Below are positions 9,999 to 18,570 of a stretch of 64,000 bases of DNA, one piece after another (the first letter of the stretch is position 1; every line of letters starts with the position of its first letter). Position numbers and translations under genes: made by a program. The notes beneath the pieces were generated by a model that searched no databases, was not told the origin of the DNA, and saw only the letters and a list, made by a program, of their open reading frames with translations. The DNA comes from Streptomyces sp. NRRL WC-3618 (GTDB taxonomy: Bacteria > Actinomycetota > Actinomycetes > Streptomycetales > Streptomycetaceae), in NCBI RefSeq assembly GCF_001280005.1, contig NZ_LGDW01000478.1, positions 40,916 through 104,915 on the forward strand. The letters run 5' to 3'.

Positions 9999-10247
9999 TC
10001 ACTCCTGCGCGGATCCCTTACCGGAGCCCTTGGCGGCGGCGGAAGCCTCCTCGAGGTCCGAGTCCGACGCCTCCTTGAACTTGATCCTGCCCATCTGCTT
10101 GTTCATCGACTTCATCAGCCCCCATACCGCGAGAGCCATCACCGCGAACACGATGAAGCCGAGGACACCGGGGGTCACCTTGTCCTCGTCGACCTCCGCC
10201 GCGAAGGAGACGAGGTGCGTCATTGCCAGGCTTGCGCTTGCGCTCAT
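9999..10247 (-). CDS. Small single-helix membrane protein downstream of mca
   Basis: The product is 82 residues. The segment TPGVLGFIVFAVMALAVWGL is a clear transmembrane helix. It is followed by a basic face (KSMNKQMGRIKF) and an Ala/Ser/Glu tail. The ATG at 10247 lies one base after the mca stop codon, so it is probably translated by coupling. A second ATG at 10223 would give 74 residues, beginning right before the helix. Small proteins of this kind sit beside mca in other streptomycetes as far as I recall, but no function is known. The bias to positive residues after the helix predicts a cytoplasmic C-terminus. Confidence 0.75.
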   Translation of the reverse strand: MSASASLAMTHLVSFAAEVDEDKVTPGVLGFIVFAVMALAVWGLMKSMNKQMGRIKFKEASDSDLEEASAAAKGSGKGSAQE

Positions 10248-10248
10248 G

Positions 10249-11130
10249 TCAGGCATTGTCGCGGATGCCCGCAAAGAGGTCGTCCTCGGGGAGGGAAGTG
10301 TCCACGAGCGACTTCGCCAGCTCGTACTCCTCCGTCGGCCAGACCTCCCGCTGAAGGTCCAGCGGCACCCGGAACCAGCCCCCGTCGGGGTCGATCTGCG
10401 TGGCGTGCGCGAGCAGCGCCTTGTCGCGGATCTCGAAGAACTCACCGCACGGAACATGCGTGGTCAGCGTGCGCTCGGTGCGCTCGAACTCCGACCAGCG
10501 CTTCAGCCAGTCCCCGTACGGCGACTCCATGCCGCGCTCCAGCAGCGCGTTGTGCAGCGCCTCGGTGCGCGGCCGGTTGAAGCCCTGGTTGTAGTACAGC
10601 TTCTGCGGCTGGAACGCCGGGCCGAACTCCGACTCCGGGTAGGTCTCGGTGTCCGCCGCGCCGTCGAAGGCCACCATCGAGATCTTGTGGGTCATGATGT
10701 GGTCGGGGTGCGGGTAGCCGCCGTTCTCGTCGTAGGTCGTGATCACCTGCGGACGGAACGCGCGGATCTGCTTCACCAGCTCCCCGGCCGCCTTGTCCAC
10801 GTCCTCCAGGGCGAAGCAGCCCTCGGGCAGCGGCGGCAGCGGGTCGCCCTCGGGCAGGCCGGAGTCGACGAAGCCGAGCCACTCCTGCTTGATGCCGAGG
10901 ATTTCGCGGGCCTCGTCCATCTCCTTCTTGCGTACCTCGTGGATGTGCTCCTCGATGTACTTGTCGCCCTGCAGCTTCGGGTTGAGGATGGACCCGCGCT
11001 CCCCGCCCGTGCAGGTCACGACGTGCACGTCCACCCCCTCGGACACGTACTTCGCCATGGTGGCCGCACCCTTGCTCGACTCGTCGTCGGGATGCGCGTG
11101 CACGGCCATCAGTCGCAGCTGGTCAGTCAA
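10249..11130 (-). CDS. mca: Mycothiol S-conjugate amidase
   Basis: The product is 293 residues, the usual length for Mca. The zinc site of the LmbE/PIG-L deacetylase family is present: HAHPDDES with His13 and Asp16, and a later HPDHIMTH that supplies the third ligand. Mca cleaves the amide bond in mycothiol S-conjugates, releasing a mercapturic acid for export and glucosaminyl-inositol for recycling. It thus detoxifies electrophiles and some antibiotics in the cytoplasm. The longer LmbE family member MshB deacetylates the mycothiol precursor instead. I prefer Mca because the C-terminal extension and the EHIHEVRKKEMDEA segment match that branch. The gene is followed one base later by a small membrane-protein gene. 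Confidence 0.93.
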   Translation of the reverse strand: MTDQLRLMAVHAHPDDESSKGAATMAKYVSEGVDVHVVTCTGGERGSILNPKLQGDKYIEEHIHEVRKKEMDEAREILGIKQEWLGFVDSGLPEGDPLPPLPEGCFALEDVDKAAGELVKQIRAFRPQVITTYDENGGYPHPDHIMTHKISMVAFDGAADTETYPESEFGPAFQPQKLYYNQGFNRPRTEALHNALLERGMESPYGDWLKRWSEFERTERTLTTHVPCGEFFEIRDKALLAHATQIDPDGGWFRVPLDLQREVWPTEEYELAKSLVDTSLPEDDLFAGIRDNA

Positions 11131-11254
11131 GACTCAATCCTCGTAAGTCGGCATCCGGTGTGAGCGGGTGCGATGAGCGGCTTCTATAGTGACCGAACCG
11201 AGCGGCCAATAATTCCGAGGCCCGCCTTTCCAGGGCCTCGCGAAGGGGACGATC

Positions 11255-11653
11255 ATGAGTACGGCGACCACGCGACCGCCCGAGGGACGGTACGGCCGCT
11301 CCACGGACGAGCGCGCCGACCGCAAGCTCAAGATCGCCGCCACTGTTCTCGGCGCGGTGGTGCTCGTCGTACTCGGCTGGTTCGGCTACCACTACGTCGT
11401 CGGCAACAAGATCAGCGCCGAGATCATCACCTTCAAGACGTACGACGACTCGGTCAGGGTGCATCTGGAGGTCCGCAAGGACTCCGGCACGAACGGCTAC
11501 TGCACGGTCCGCTCGCAGGCCGAGAACGGCGCCGAAGTCGGCCGCGCCGACTTCCGCTTCGACGGCGCCGCCACCCGTATCGACAGGGTCGTCACCCTGC
11601 GTACGACGTCCCAGGGCACCACGGCCGAGCTGCTCGGCTGTCACTCCGACTAG
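11255..11653 (+). CDS. DUF4307 family membrane protein
   Basis: The product is 132 residues. A short cytoplasmic head rich in Arg and Gly (PPEGRYGRSTDERADRK) precedes one transmembrane helix, IAATVLGAVVLVVLGWFGY. An extracytoplasmic domain of about 85 residues follows, with two cysteines (GYCTVRSQ and LLGCHSD). The layout GRYG plus helix plus beta-rich tail is that of the actinobacterial DUF4307 family, of unknown function. It is divergent from mca and lies upstream of greA, an arrangement I recall as conserved in Streptomyces. The GGGGACGATC before ATG 11255 is a reasonable ribosome-binding site. Confidence 0.86.
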   Translation: MSTATTRPPEGRYGRSTDERADRKLKIAATVLGAVVLVVLGWFGYHYVVGNKISAEIITFKTYDDSVRVHLEVRKDSGTNGYCTVRSQAENGAEVGRADFRFDGAATRIDRVVTLRTTSQGTTAELLGCHSD

Positions 11654-11863
11654 GGCCGCGGGCGGGTCCGGGGCCGCCGCCGGGAGCAATCGACGGGGTC
11701 ACTCTCATCACACAAGCGCTGACCTGCGTTGACGTATTTCTGATGGCTTATGTCCTCCCCCTGCCGCCGCTGAATTGTTAGGCTCGTGGTTTCGCCCATC
11801 CGTGGAGGAACATTCTTCTTGGTAGGGCGATGCTTTGTATCCCAGTACCTACGAGGAGCACCT

Positions 11864-12361
11864 GTGACCCAGACCAGCGAGAACGTCACCTGGCTGACCC
11901 AGGAGGCGTACAACAAGCTCAAGGACGAGCTTGAGCACCTTACTGGTCCTGCGCGCACGGAGATCGCCGCCAAGATCGCCGCCGCGCGTGAGGAGGGCGA
12001 CCTGCGCGAGAACGGCGGGTACCACGCCGCCAAGGAGGAGCAGGGCAAGCAGGAGCTCCGTGTGCGCCAGCTGACCCAGCTCCTGGAGAACGCCAAGGTC
12101 GGCGAGGCTCCGGCGGCGAACGGCGCGGTCGCGCCCGGCATGGTCGTGACCATCGCCTTCGACGGCGACGAGGACGACACGCTGACCTTCCTGCTCGCCT
12201 CGCGCGAATACGCCAGCGCCGATATCGAGACCTACTCGCCGCAGTCCCCGCTGGGCCGCGGAGTGAGCGGCAAGAAGGTCGGCGCGGACGCGCAGTACGA
12301 GCTGCCCAACGGCAAGCTTGCCACTGTGAAGATCCTGAAGGCCGTGCCCTACCAGGCCTGA
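11864..12361 (+). CDS. greA: Transcription elongation factor GreA
   Basis: The product is 165 residues. The N-terminal coiled coil contains the family signature ENGGYHAAKEEQ around residues 48-60, with the acidic tip residues in REEGDLRE. The C-terminal FKBP-like domain ends in SPLGRGVSGKKVGA and a basic, hydrophobic tail. GreA inserts the coiled coil into the secondary channel of RNA polymerase and stimulates cleavage of backtracked transcripts. The start is GTG 11864, with ACGAGGAG at 11851-11858. An in-frame ATG 78 bases upstream is not preceded by a site and would add residues that GreA proteins lack. The gene converges with the ABC permease across a strong hairpin. Confidence 0.97.
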   Translation: MTQTSENVTWLTQEAYNKLKDELEHLTGPARTEIAAKIAAAREEGDLRENGGYHAAKEEQGKQELRVRQLTQLLENAKVGEAPAANGAVAPGMVVTIAFDGDEDDTLTFLLASREYASADIETYSPQSPLGRGVSGKKVGADAQYELPNGKLATVKILKAVPYQA

Positions 12362-12392
12362 CCTCTGGATCCGCCCTCATTGCCCATGCGAT

Positions 12393-12421
12393 GCCCCCTG
12401 CGCCCTCCTGGCGCCGGGGGC
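12393..12421. terminator. Bidirectional hairpin between greA and ABC permease
   Basis: GCCCCCTGCGCC and GGCGCCGGGGGC pair over 12 positions with one mismatch around a 5-base loop. It sits exactly between two convergent stops and lacks a long T-run, as is usual in Streptomyces. Confidence 0.75.
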
Positions 12422-12430
12422 TTCGTCATG

Positions 12431-13231
12431 TCAGCTTTCCACCCGGCGGTACTTGCGGACCGCGAGCGTCCGGAAGACGACGATGATCACGATCGACCAG
12501 ATCAGCGACGCCCACACCGGATGCTGCATGGGCCAGGCGCTGGACGCCTCGAAGCCCGGGGGGAGGTTGCCGAACAGCTCCCGCGCGGCCTGCACGGTGG
12601 CGCTGAAGGGGTTCCACTCCGCGACGTGCTGCAGGAAGCCCGGCATGTTGTTCGCGTCCACGAACGCGTTCGATATGAAGGTCAGCGGAAACAGCCAGAT
12701 CAGCCCACCCGAGGTGGCCGCTTCGGGAGTGCGCACGGACAGGCCGATGAGCGCGCCGATCCACGAGAACGCGTACCCGAGCAGCAGAAGCAGCCCGAAT
12801 CCGGCGAGCACCTTGCCGATGTTCTCGTGCGTACGCCAGCCGATGATCAGGGCGACGATCGCCAGGACGACGAGAGTGAGCGCCGTCTGCACCAGGTCGG
12901 CGACCGTGCGGCCCGTCAGTACCGCGCCCCGGGCCATGGGCAGCGACCGGAATCTGTCGATGAGCCCCTTGTGCATGTCGTCGGCGATGCCCGCGCCGGC
13001 ACCCGCGGTGGCGAAGGTGACGGTCTGCGCGAAGATGCCGGCCATCAGGAACTCGCGGTAGTCCTGAGTGGAGATGGACGAGCCCACCTGGATCGAGCCG
13101 CCGAACACATAGGTGAACAGCACCACGAACATGATCGGCTGGAACAGCCCGAAGATGATCATCTCGGGAATGCGGACCATCCGGATCAGGTTCCGGCGGG
13201 CGATGATCATCGAATCGCTCACGGCGCTCAC
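12431..13231 (-). CDS. ABC-2 type transporter permease (DrrB family)
   Basis: The product is 266 residues with six predicted transmembrane helices of the ABC-2 fold. MIIARRNLIRMVRIPEM marks the amphipathic N-terminus, and the GLIDRFRSLPMARGAVL loop between helices 2 and 3 is the family hallmark. The start is GTG 13231, whose bases overlap the stop of the ATPase gene (GTGA), so subunits are made in step. DrrAB-type exporters move hydrophobic compounds such as anthracyclines or lipids out of the cell. The real substrate here is unknown. The frame is open far upstream, but that portion is antisense or out-of-frame to the ATPase gene. Confidence 0.92.
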   Translation of the reverse strand: MSAVSDSMIIARRNLIRMVRIPEMIIFGLFQPIMFVVLFTYVFGGSIQVGSSISTQDYREFLMAGIFAQTVTFATAGAGAGIADDMHKGLIDRFRSLPMARGAVLTGRTVADLVQTALTLVVLAIVALIIGWRTHENIGKVLAGFGLLLLLGYAFSWIGALIGLSVRTPEAATSGGLIWLFPLTFISNAFVDANNMPGFLQHVAEWNPFSATVQAARELFGNLPPGFEASSAWPMQHPVWASLIWSIVIIVVFRTLAVRKYRRVES

Positions 13232-14259
13232 TTGGCGGTCTCCTTCTCGCTCTTCTCGCCGTTTCCTTTGCTGCCCTCTTTGCCGCTCTCCTTGCCGTTC
13301 TCCTCGTCCTTCACCTCGGCCACGTGGCCGGTCAGGGAGAGGAAGACGTCGTCGAGAGTGGGGCGGCGCAGGCCGATGTCGTCGATCTCGATGCCACGGG
13401 CGTCCAGTTCGCGGATGACCTCGGCGAGGAGCTTCGCACCGCCGGTGACGGGCACGGTGAGCTTGCGCATGTGCTCCTGGACGGTGACTTCGCCCTGACC
13501 CTTGCCGAAGACGCTGAGCACCTCGGAGGCGGTCGCTATGTGCGCGCGCTCGTGCACGACGACCTCGACCCGCTCGCCGCCCGTGCGGGCCTTGAGCTGG
13601 TCGGAGGTGCCGCGGGCGATGACACGGCCCTGGTCGACCACCGCGATGTCGTGCGCGAGATGGTCGGCCTCCTCCAGATACTGCGTGGTCAGCAGCAGCG
13701 TCGTCCCCCCGGAGACCAACTGCTTGATGACCTCCCACAGTTGCTGGCGGTTGCGCGGGTCGAGGCCGGTCGTCGGTTCGTCCATGAACATCACCGGCGG
13801 CGAGACGACCAGGGCCGCCGCGAGGTCGAGCCGGCGGCGCATGCCTCCGGAATAGGTCTTCGCGGGGCGGTCGGCGGCGTCCTCGAGGTGGAACTGCGCC
13901 AGCAGTTCGGCCGCGCGGACCTTCGCCGCCTTCGCCTTCATCTGGTACAGCTGGCCGACCATCTGGAGGTTCTCACGGCCGGTCAGATACTCGTCGACCG
14001 CGGCGAACTGGCCGGAGAGGCCGATGGAGCGGCGGACGGCGTCGGGGTGCTTCAGGACGTCTATGCCCGCGACGACCGCCGAGCCGCGGTCGGGCCGCAG
14101 CAGGGTCGTCAGACAGCGGACGGTGGTCGTCTTGCCCGCTCCGTTCGGCCCGAGCAGGCCGAGGACCGTGCCCTCCGGGACGTCAAGATCGACCCCGTCC
14201 AGAGCTTTTACGTCGCCGAAGGTCTTCACCAGACCTTCGGCGTAGATGGCTCCTGGCAT
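13228..14259 (-). CDS. ABC transporter ATP-binding protein (DrrA family)
   Basis: The product is 343 residues. Walker A is GPNGAGKTTT near residue 37, the Q-loop is SGQFAAVDEYLTG, the signature is YSGGMRRRLDLA, and Walker B is VMFMDEPTTGLDP. The C-terminal ~100 residues match the DrrA-specific dimerisation/regulatory tail. The last 25 residues are a Lys/Glu/Gly-rich low-complexity tail. Together with the overlapping permease gene it forms a complete export ATPase. A palindrome about 130 bases upstream of the start (14386-14401) may be the operator of a local regulator; no PadR or TetR gene lies directly beside it. Confidence 0.95.
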   Translation of the reverse strand: MPGAIYAEGLVKTFGDVKALDGVDLDVPEGTVLGLLGPNGAGKTTTVRCLTTLLRPDRGSAVVAGIDVLKHPDAVRRSIGLSGQFAAVDEYLTGRENLQMVGQLYQMKAKAAKVRAAELLAQFHLEDAADRPAKTYSGGMRRRLDLAAALVVSPPVMFMDEPTTGLDPRNRQQLWEVIKQLVSGGTTLLLTTQYLEEADHLAHDIAVVDQGRVIARGTSDQLKARTGGERVEVVVHERAHIATASEVLSVFGKGQGEVTVQEHMRKLTVPVTGGAKLLAEVIRELDARGIEIDDIGLRRPTLDDVFLSLTGHVAEVKDEENGKESGKEGSKGNGEKSEKETAK

Positions 14260-14385
14260 ATCAGTTCTCCACGTCGTTGGGGACTAGCGCGAGCAGCCTG
14301 GATTTTCCCCTTCGCCCCGCCCCGGGGCGCAGGAGGAGGATGGCCGAGCACCCAGAGGGCGGCTGCAGGCGTGCTACACACCATA

Positions 14386-14401
14386 ACGCGATGTATCGCG
14401 T
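14386..14401. promoter_or_regulatory. Inverted repeat upstream of the ABC exporter operon
   Basis: ACGCGATGTATCGCGT: two perfect 7-base arms with a 2-base spacer, lying in an A/T-richer patch of the intergenic region 127 bases before the ATPase start. It resembles operators of small winged-helix regulators (PadR type). No regulator gene is adjacent. Confidence 0.45.
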
Positions 14402-14539
14402 CTCTCAATGCAATTTTCCGGAGCCACCCGTCCGAGTGAGATCGGGCGGGTTCGGGTGGCATCCGGGATTCGGGATCGGGTGACATCCGGCACCCGGCAT
14501 CGGGTGCGACCGGAGCGAGGACCGTCCCCCCCCGGCCCC

Positions 14540-15778
14540 TCAGTCGATGACGGTGTAACCGGCCTCGCGCAGGGCCTGGCCGACCTCGGCGCAGTGCGTC
14601 GGCCCCTTCGTCTCGAGGTGCAGCTCGACCTCCGCCTCCGTGAGCCCGAGCCGCGGATCGGTCCGGACATGACTCACGTCCAGGACATTGACGTCGACCA
14701 CTGACAACACCCCGAGAAGTGTCGCGAGGGCGCCCGGCCGGTCCGTCAGACGCAGCCGAACGGCCAGGTAGCGGCCCTGGGCGGCCATGCCGTGGCGCAG
14801 GATGCGCTCCAGCAGCACGGGGTCGACGTTGCCACCTGACAGCACCGCGACGACCGGCCCCTCGAAAGCCCCCGGCTCGCTCAGCAGCGCGGCGACCGGG
14901 CTCGCCCCCGCCGGTTCCACGACGAGTTTGGCGCGCTCCAGGCAGAGCAGCAGCGCGGCCGACAGCTCGTCCTCGCTGACCGTGCGGACCTCGTCCACCA
15001 GCTCGCCGATGATCCCGAACGGCACGTCGCCGGGCCGCCCGACCTTGATCCCGTCGGCCATCGTGACCGGGTTCGCGACGGCCACCGGCCGCCCGGCCGC
15101 CAGCGATGGCGGATACGCGGCCGCGCCCGCCGCCTGCACACCCACGATCCGTACGTCGGGCCGCACCGACTTCACGGCGACCGCGATCCCGGCGGCCAGG
15201 CCGCCGCCGCCGATCCCGACGAGGATCGTGCGCACCTCGGGGCACTGCTCCAGGATCTCCAGGCCCACCGTGCCCTGCCCGGCGATGATGTCGGCGTGGT
15301 CGAAGGGGTGGATGAACACGGCCCCCGTCCGCTCCGCGTGTTCCTGGGCGGCGGCCAGCGTCTCGTCGACGACCTGACCATGCAGCCTCACCTCGGCGCC
15401 GTACTCGCGGGTGGCGCTGATCTTCGGCAGCGGCGCGCCCTGCGGCATGAACACCGTGGCCCGCACCCCGAGCAGCGCCGACGCCAGCGCGACCCCCTGC
15501 GCGTGGTTGCCGGCACTGGCCGCGACGACCCCGGCGGCCCGCTCCTCGGGCAGCAGTCCGGCGATACGGACGTACGCGCCCCGCAGTTTGAAGGACCCCG
15601 TCCGCTGGAGGTTCTCGCATTTGAGGTGCACCGGCGCCCCCACCAGCTGGGACAGATGCCGGCTGCCCTCCATGGCCGTCACCCGCGCCACTCCCAGGAG
15701 CATCTTCCGGGCACCGCGTACGTCGTCGAGAGTGACGGGCCGCAGGGAGCGCAACGAGTCAGCCGTGCTGTAGCTCAT
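14540..15778 (-). CDS. ilvA: Threonine ammonia-lyase (threonine dehydratase)
   Basis: The product is 412 residues. The PLP-binding lysine is in TGSFKLRGAY (Lys64), with the Ser/Gly loop ASAGNHAQG and the glycine-rich phosphate loop GIGGGGLAAG. A single C-terminal ACT domain occupies about residues 330-412 (LRLTDRPGALATLLGVL). It converts threonine to 2-oxobutyrate and ammonia, the first step toward isoleucine, and also supplies propionyl-CoA precursors. The short single-ACT form corresponds to the IlvA/TdcB-like enzymes common in actinobacteria. I choose ATG 15778; an upstream open stretch lacks conservation and a site. It is divergent from a MarR regulator gene with 146 bases between. Confidence 0.94.
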   Translation of the reverse strand: MSYSTADSLRSLRPVTLDDVRGARKMLLGVARVTAMEGSRHLSQLVGAPVHLKCENLQRTGSFKLRGAYVRIAGLLPEERAAGVVAASAGNHAQGVALASALLGVRATVFMPQGAPLPKISATREYGAEVRLHGQVVDETLAAAQEHAERTGAVFIHPFDHADIIAGQGTVGLEILEQCPEVRTILVGIGGGGLAAGIAVAVKSVRPDVRIVGVQAAGAAAYPPSLAAGRPVAVANPVTMADGIKVGRPGDVPFGIIGELVDEVRTVSEDELSAALLLCLERAKLVVEPAGASPVAALLSEPGAFEGPVVAVLSGGNVDPVLLERILRHGMAAQGRYLAVRLRLTDRPGALATLLGVLSVVDVNVLDVSHVRTDPRLGLTEAEVELHLETKGPTHCAEVGQALREAGYTVID

Positions 15779-15924
15779 GTCACAAGTCTCGCAGTTCACA
15801 GACGCGTCCTCGCAGTGTGACCAAGCTCCGAGACCGGTTTTCGCAGCGCCGGTACGGCCCGCCGTCCGGCCGCGTACCCTGTCCCCCAACCCAGCACCCC
15901 CTTTCATGAAGCGAGCCCCCGGCC

Positions 15925-16446
15925 ATGCCCACAACACCCGACATGTCGATGGACATGACGACCGTCGACACCGGTCTCCTCGACACGTTGCAGCACGAGG
16001 TCGCGGTGTTCGCGCGCCGTGCCGAACAGACCCGGCTCGGGGGAGTCGGGCAGGTGCGCAACTCGATGGACCGCGCCGCGTATCTGCTGCTCAACCGCCT
16101 GGACAACGAAGGCCCGATGGGCGTCAAGGCGCTCGCCGCGAGCATGGGCATCGACTCGTCGACGGTCACCCGGCAGGTGGCTCCGCTCGTCGACACGGGC
16201 CTCGTCAAGCGCACCTCGCACCCCGAGGACGGCCGCGCGGTGGTCCTCCAGCTGTCCCCGCGCGGACTGTCGCGGCTGGAGGAAGTCCGGTCGTCGAGGC
16301 GTCAGTTGATGGCCGAGCTGACGCAGGAGTGGGCGCCGGAGGAGCGCGAGGTGTTCTGCACGCTCCTCACACGCTTCAACACCGCGCTCTCCTCCCGCAT
16401 GGCGACCCACAGCCTCCCGGTGGGGGACCCGGAGTCCGCCTCCTGA
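15925..16446 (+). CDS. MarR-family transcriptional regulator
   Basis: The product is 173 residues. The winged helix-turn-helix spans about residues 55-120, with GVKALAASMGIDSSTVTRQV as helices 2-3 and the wing DGRAVVLQLSPRG preceded by RTSHPED. The DGR-type wing contacting the minor groove is characteristic. Such dimers usually repress a neighbouring gene and release DNA on binding a small ligand. It is divergent from ilvA, so ilvA or itself may be a target. I saw no clear palindrome in the 146-base gap. Start ATG 15925 gives a typical length. Confidence 0.9.
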   Translation: MPTTPDMSMDMTTVDTGLLDTLQHEVAVFARRAEQTRLGGVGQVRNSMDRAAYLLLNRLDNEGPMGVKALAASMGIDSSTVTRQVAPLVDTGLVKRTSHPEDGRAVVLQLSPRGLSRLEEVRSSRRQLMAELTQEWAPEEREVFCTLLTRFNTALSSRMATHSLPVGDPESAS

Positions 16447-16609
16447 CTCCGGTGGCGAAACCGTCGCGCACGCGCGCGTGTGTCCGCTGCCCGGTGGACT
16501 GCTGCTCCCTGGCTCTTGACCGGCGGGCGGCATCTGGCCTCAGATGAGATCGGGCCCTTCGGGACCGGGTCCTCAGGGACCAGGTCCTTGTCGTACGGCG
16601 GGAGGCACG

Positions 16610-17110
16610 GTGCGAGAACGGCAGCCGTCCCGAGGTGGACCGGCCCGGGACTTCGAGGCGTTCGTCGCGGGCGCGGCGGGCCGGCTCCTGCACACGGCCA
16701 CGCTGCTCACCGCGGAGGCGCCGAACGACAACCCGCGCGCGCGGGTTCTGCTCACGCACGCCTTCGCGCACACGTACGCGTGCTGGGACCGGATGCGCGG
16801 CGAGGACCCGTACGACCGGGCCCGCCAGTACCTCGCCGTCCGCTTCGCGCGCGGGGCCTGGCACCAGTACGGCGGTCTCGGCCGGGCCCGCCCGCACCCC
16901 GGCAGCCCGCTGGCACTGCTCACCCCCCAGCAGCGGCTGATCCTGGTCCTGCGGCTGTACGAGGGGGTCGGCGAGGAACAGACGGCGGCGCTGCTCGGGC
17001 TGCCCACGGAACGTGTGCACGCGATCTGCGACCGGGCGACGGCCATGCTTCTGCACCCGCCGCGCGGCCCGGCGCCGACCGTGGCGGGCCCGAAGGTGGT
17101 GCCGTCATGA
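16610..17110 (+). CDS. Sigma-factor-like protein (degenerate SigE-type ECF)
   Basis: The product is 166 residues. The opening DFEAFVAGAAGRLLHTATLLT and the alternating pattern after it match region 2 of the actinobacterial SigE-like ECF group. The usual acidic DLVQEALAR segment is replaced by ARVLLTHAFAHTYACW, so core binding may be altered. Region 4 is better kept: LLTPQQRLILVLRLYEG, then a helix-turn-helix in EEQTAALLGLPTERVHAI. The start GTG 16610 follows GGGAGG by five bases. The stop overlaps the ATG of a one-helix membrane protein, an arrangement typical of sigma/anti-sigma pairs. It may be a true but divergent sigma factor or a sigma-derived regulator. Confidence 0.72.
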   Translation: MRERQPSRGGPARDFEAFVAGAAGRLLHTATLLTAEAPNDNPRARVLLTHAFAHTYACWDRMRGEDPYDRARQYLAVRFARGAWHQYGGLGRARPHPGSPLALLTPQQRLILVLRLYEGVGEEQTAALLGLPTERVHAICDRATAMLLHPPRGPAPTVAGPKVVPS

Positions 17111-17355
17111 GCCGGCGCGACCGGGAGGCCGCCGCGCGGCAGGCGATGGAGGGTACGCCGCCTCCGGTGCCGCCGGACCTCTACGCGGAGGTCGTACGGC
17201 GTGGCAGCCGCGTACTGCGGCGCAGACGGGCGGCCCGGCGGCTGATGTGGGTGCTGCTGTTCGTCGCGGTGGTCGTCTTCGCCGTGTGGGCGGCGACGGT
17301 CCAGCCCTGGGTGGTGCCGCCGTCGCAGACGACTCCACCGCTGACGGGCTGGTGA
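17107..17355 (+). CDS. Small membrane protein coupled to sigma-like gene (possible anti-sigma)
   Basis: The product is 82 residues. A cytoplasmic head with many Arg and Ala residues (SRRDREAAARQAMEG) is followed by PPVPPDLYAEVVRRGSRVLRRRRAARR, a helix LMWVLLFVAVVVFAVWAATV, and a short proline-rich exterior tail. The ATG overlaps the stop of the sigma-like gene by four bases (ATGA). The pairing and topology suggest a membrane anchor or anti-sigma partner, but no zinc-binding HxxxCxxC motif is present, so it is not a ZAS-type anti-sigma factor. The function is inferred from context only. Confidence 0.7.
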   Translation: MSRRDREAAARQAMEGTPPPVPPDLYAEVVRRGSRVLRRRRAARRLMWVLLFVAVVVFAVWAATVQPWVVPPSQTTPPLTGW

Positions 17356-17386
17356 GACCCGGTCGGTCACGACGACCGACCGGGTC
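17356..17386. terminator. Perfect hairpin between convergent genes
   Basis: GACCCGGTCGGTC pairs perfectly with GACCGACCGGGTC across a 5-base loop. It begins immediately after the stop of the small membrane protein and faces metB from the other side, so it can serve both. Confidence 0.85.
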
Positions 17387-17415
17387 ACGGCCGAGCTTGA
17401 TCCGAACGGCAGGGT

Positions 17416-18570
17416 CTAGCCGAGGGCCTGCTGGAGGTCCTGAAGGAGGTCGTCGACGTTCTCGATGCCCACGGAGAGGCGTACGAGGTCGCCCGGCACC
17501 TCCAGGGCCGACCCGGCGACGGACGCGTGGGTCATGCGTCCGGGGTGCTCGATCAGGGACTCCACACCGCCGAGGGACTCGCCGAGCGTAAACACCTTGG
17601 CGCGGTTGCAGACCTCGACGGCCGCCTCCTCGCCGCCCTGGACCTGGAACGAGATCATGCCGCCGAACGCCCGCATCTGCTTTGCGGCGACCTCGTGACC
17701 GGGGTGCTCCGGGAGGCCCGGGTAGAGAACACGCGTCACGCGCGCGTGCCGGGTGAGCATGTCGGCGATCCTGGTGGCGTTCTCGCTGTGCCGGTCCATC
17801 CGTACGGAGAGCGTCTTGGCGCCGCGCAGCACCAGCCAGGAGTCGAAGGGCCCGGCGACCGCGCCCATCGCGTTCTGGTGGTACGCCAGTTCCTCGCCGA
17901 GTTCCTGGTCAGCGGTGACCAGCGCACCGCCGACGACGTCCGAGTGACCGCCCATGTACTTGGTCAGGGAGTGCACGACGACGTCCGCGCCGAGGGCCAG
18001 CGGCTGCTGGAGGTAGGGCGTGGCGAAGGTGTTGTCGACGACGAGCCGGGCGCCGGCCTCGCGGGCGATCTGGGCGACGGCGGCGATGTCGGTGATACCG
18101 AGGAGGGGGTTGGAGGGGGTCTCCACCCAGACGACCTTGGTCTTCGGGGTGAGGGCGGCGCGTACGGCGGCGGGGTCGCTGGTGTCGGCGACCGACCACT
18201 CCACGCCCCATCGGGCGACGACCTTCGCGAAGAGGCGGAACGTGCCGCCGTAGGCGTCGTTGGGGATGACCACGTGGTCACCGGGGCTGAGCAGCGTACG
18301 CAACAGGCAGTCCTCGGCCGCCAGTCCGGACGCGAACGCGAGACCGCGGCGACCGCCCTCGAGGGCCGCGAGATTCTCTTCGAGGGCGGTACGGGTGGGA
18401 TTGGCGCTGCGGCTGTACTCGTAACCGCCGCGCAGCCCGCCGACGCCGTCCTGCTTGTAGGTCGAGACCTGGTAGATCGGCGGGACGACCGCGCCGGTGA
18501 GGGGATCCGCGGTGTTGCCCGCGTGGATCGCGAGTGTCTCGAAGTGCTGACTGATGTGCCTGTCGCTCAT
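17416..18570 (-). CDS. metB: Cystathionine gamma-synthase
   Basis: The product is 384 residues, normal for the Cys/Met metabolism PLP family. The cofactor lysine is Lys204 in VHSLTKYMGGHSD, with the substrate phosphate/PLP motif SRSANPTR at 53-60 and the ASGLAAEDCLL loop. GESLGGVESLIEHP near the C-terminus is the carboxylate-binding region. It condenses an activated homoserine with cysteine to cystathionine; many actinobacterial enzymes also have gamma-lyase activity, so the direction of flux cannot be fixed from sequence. The start ATG 18570 gives MSDRHISQHF. The msrA gene for methionine repair lies 4 kb away. Confidence 0.92.
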   Translation of the reverse strand: MSDRHISQHFETLAIHAGNTADPLTGAVVPPIYQVSTYKQDGVGGLRGGYEYSRSANPTRTALEENLAALEGGRRGLAFASGLAAEDCLLRTLLSPGDHVVIPNDAYGGTFRLFAKVVARWGVEWSVADTSDPAAVRAALTPKTKVVWVETPSNPLLGITDIAAVAQIAREAGARLVVDNTFATPYLQQPLALGADVVVHSLTKYMGGHSDVVGGALVTADQELGEELAYHQNAMGAVAGPFDSWLVLRGAKTLSVRMDRHSENATRIADMLTRHARVTRVLYPGLPEHPGHEVAAKQMRAFGGMISFQVQGGEEAAVEVCNRAKVFTLGESLGGVESLIEHPGRMTHASVAGSALEVPGDLVRLSVGIENVDDLLQDLQQALG

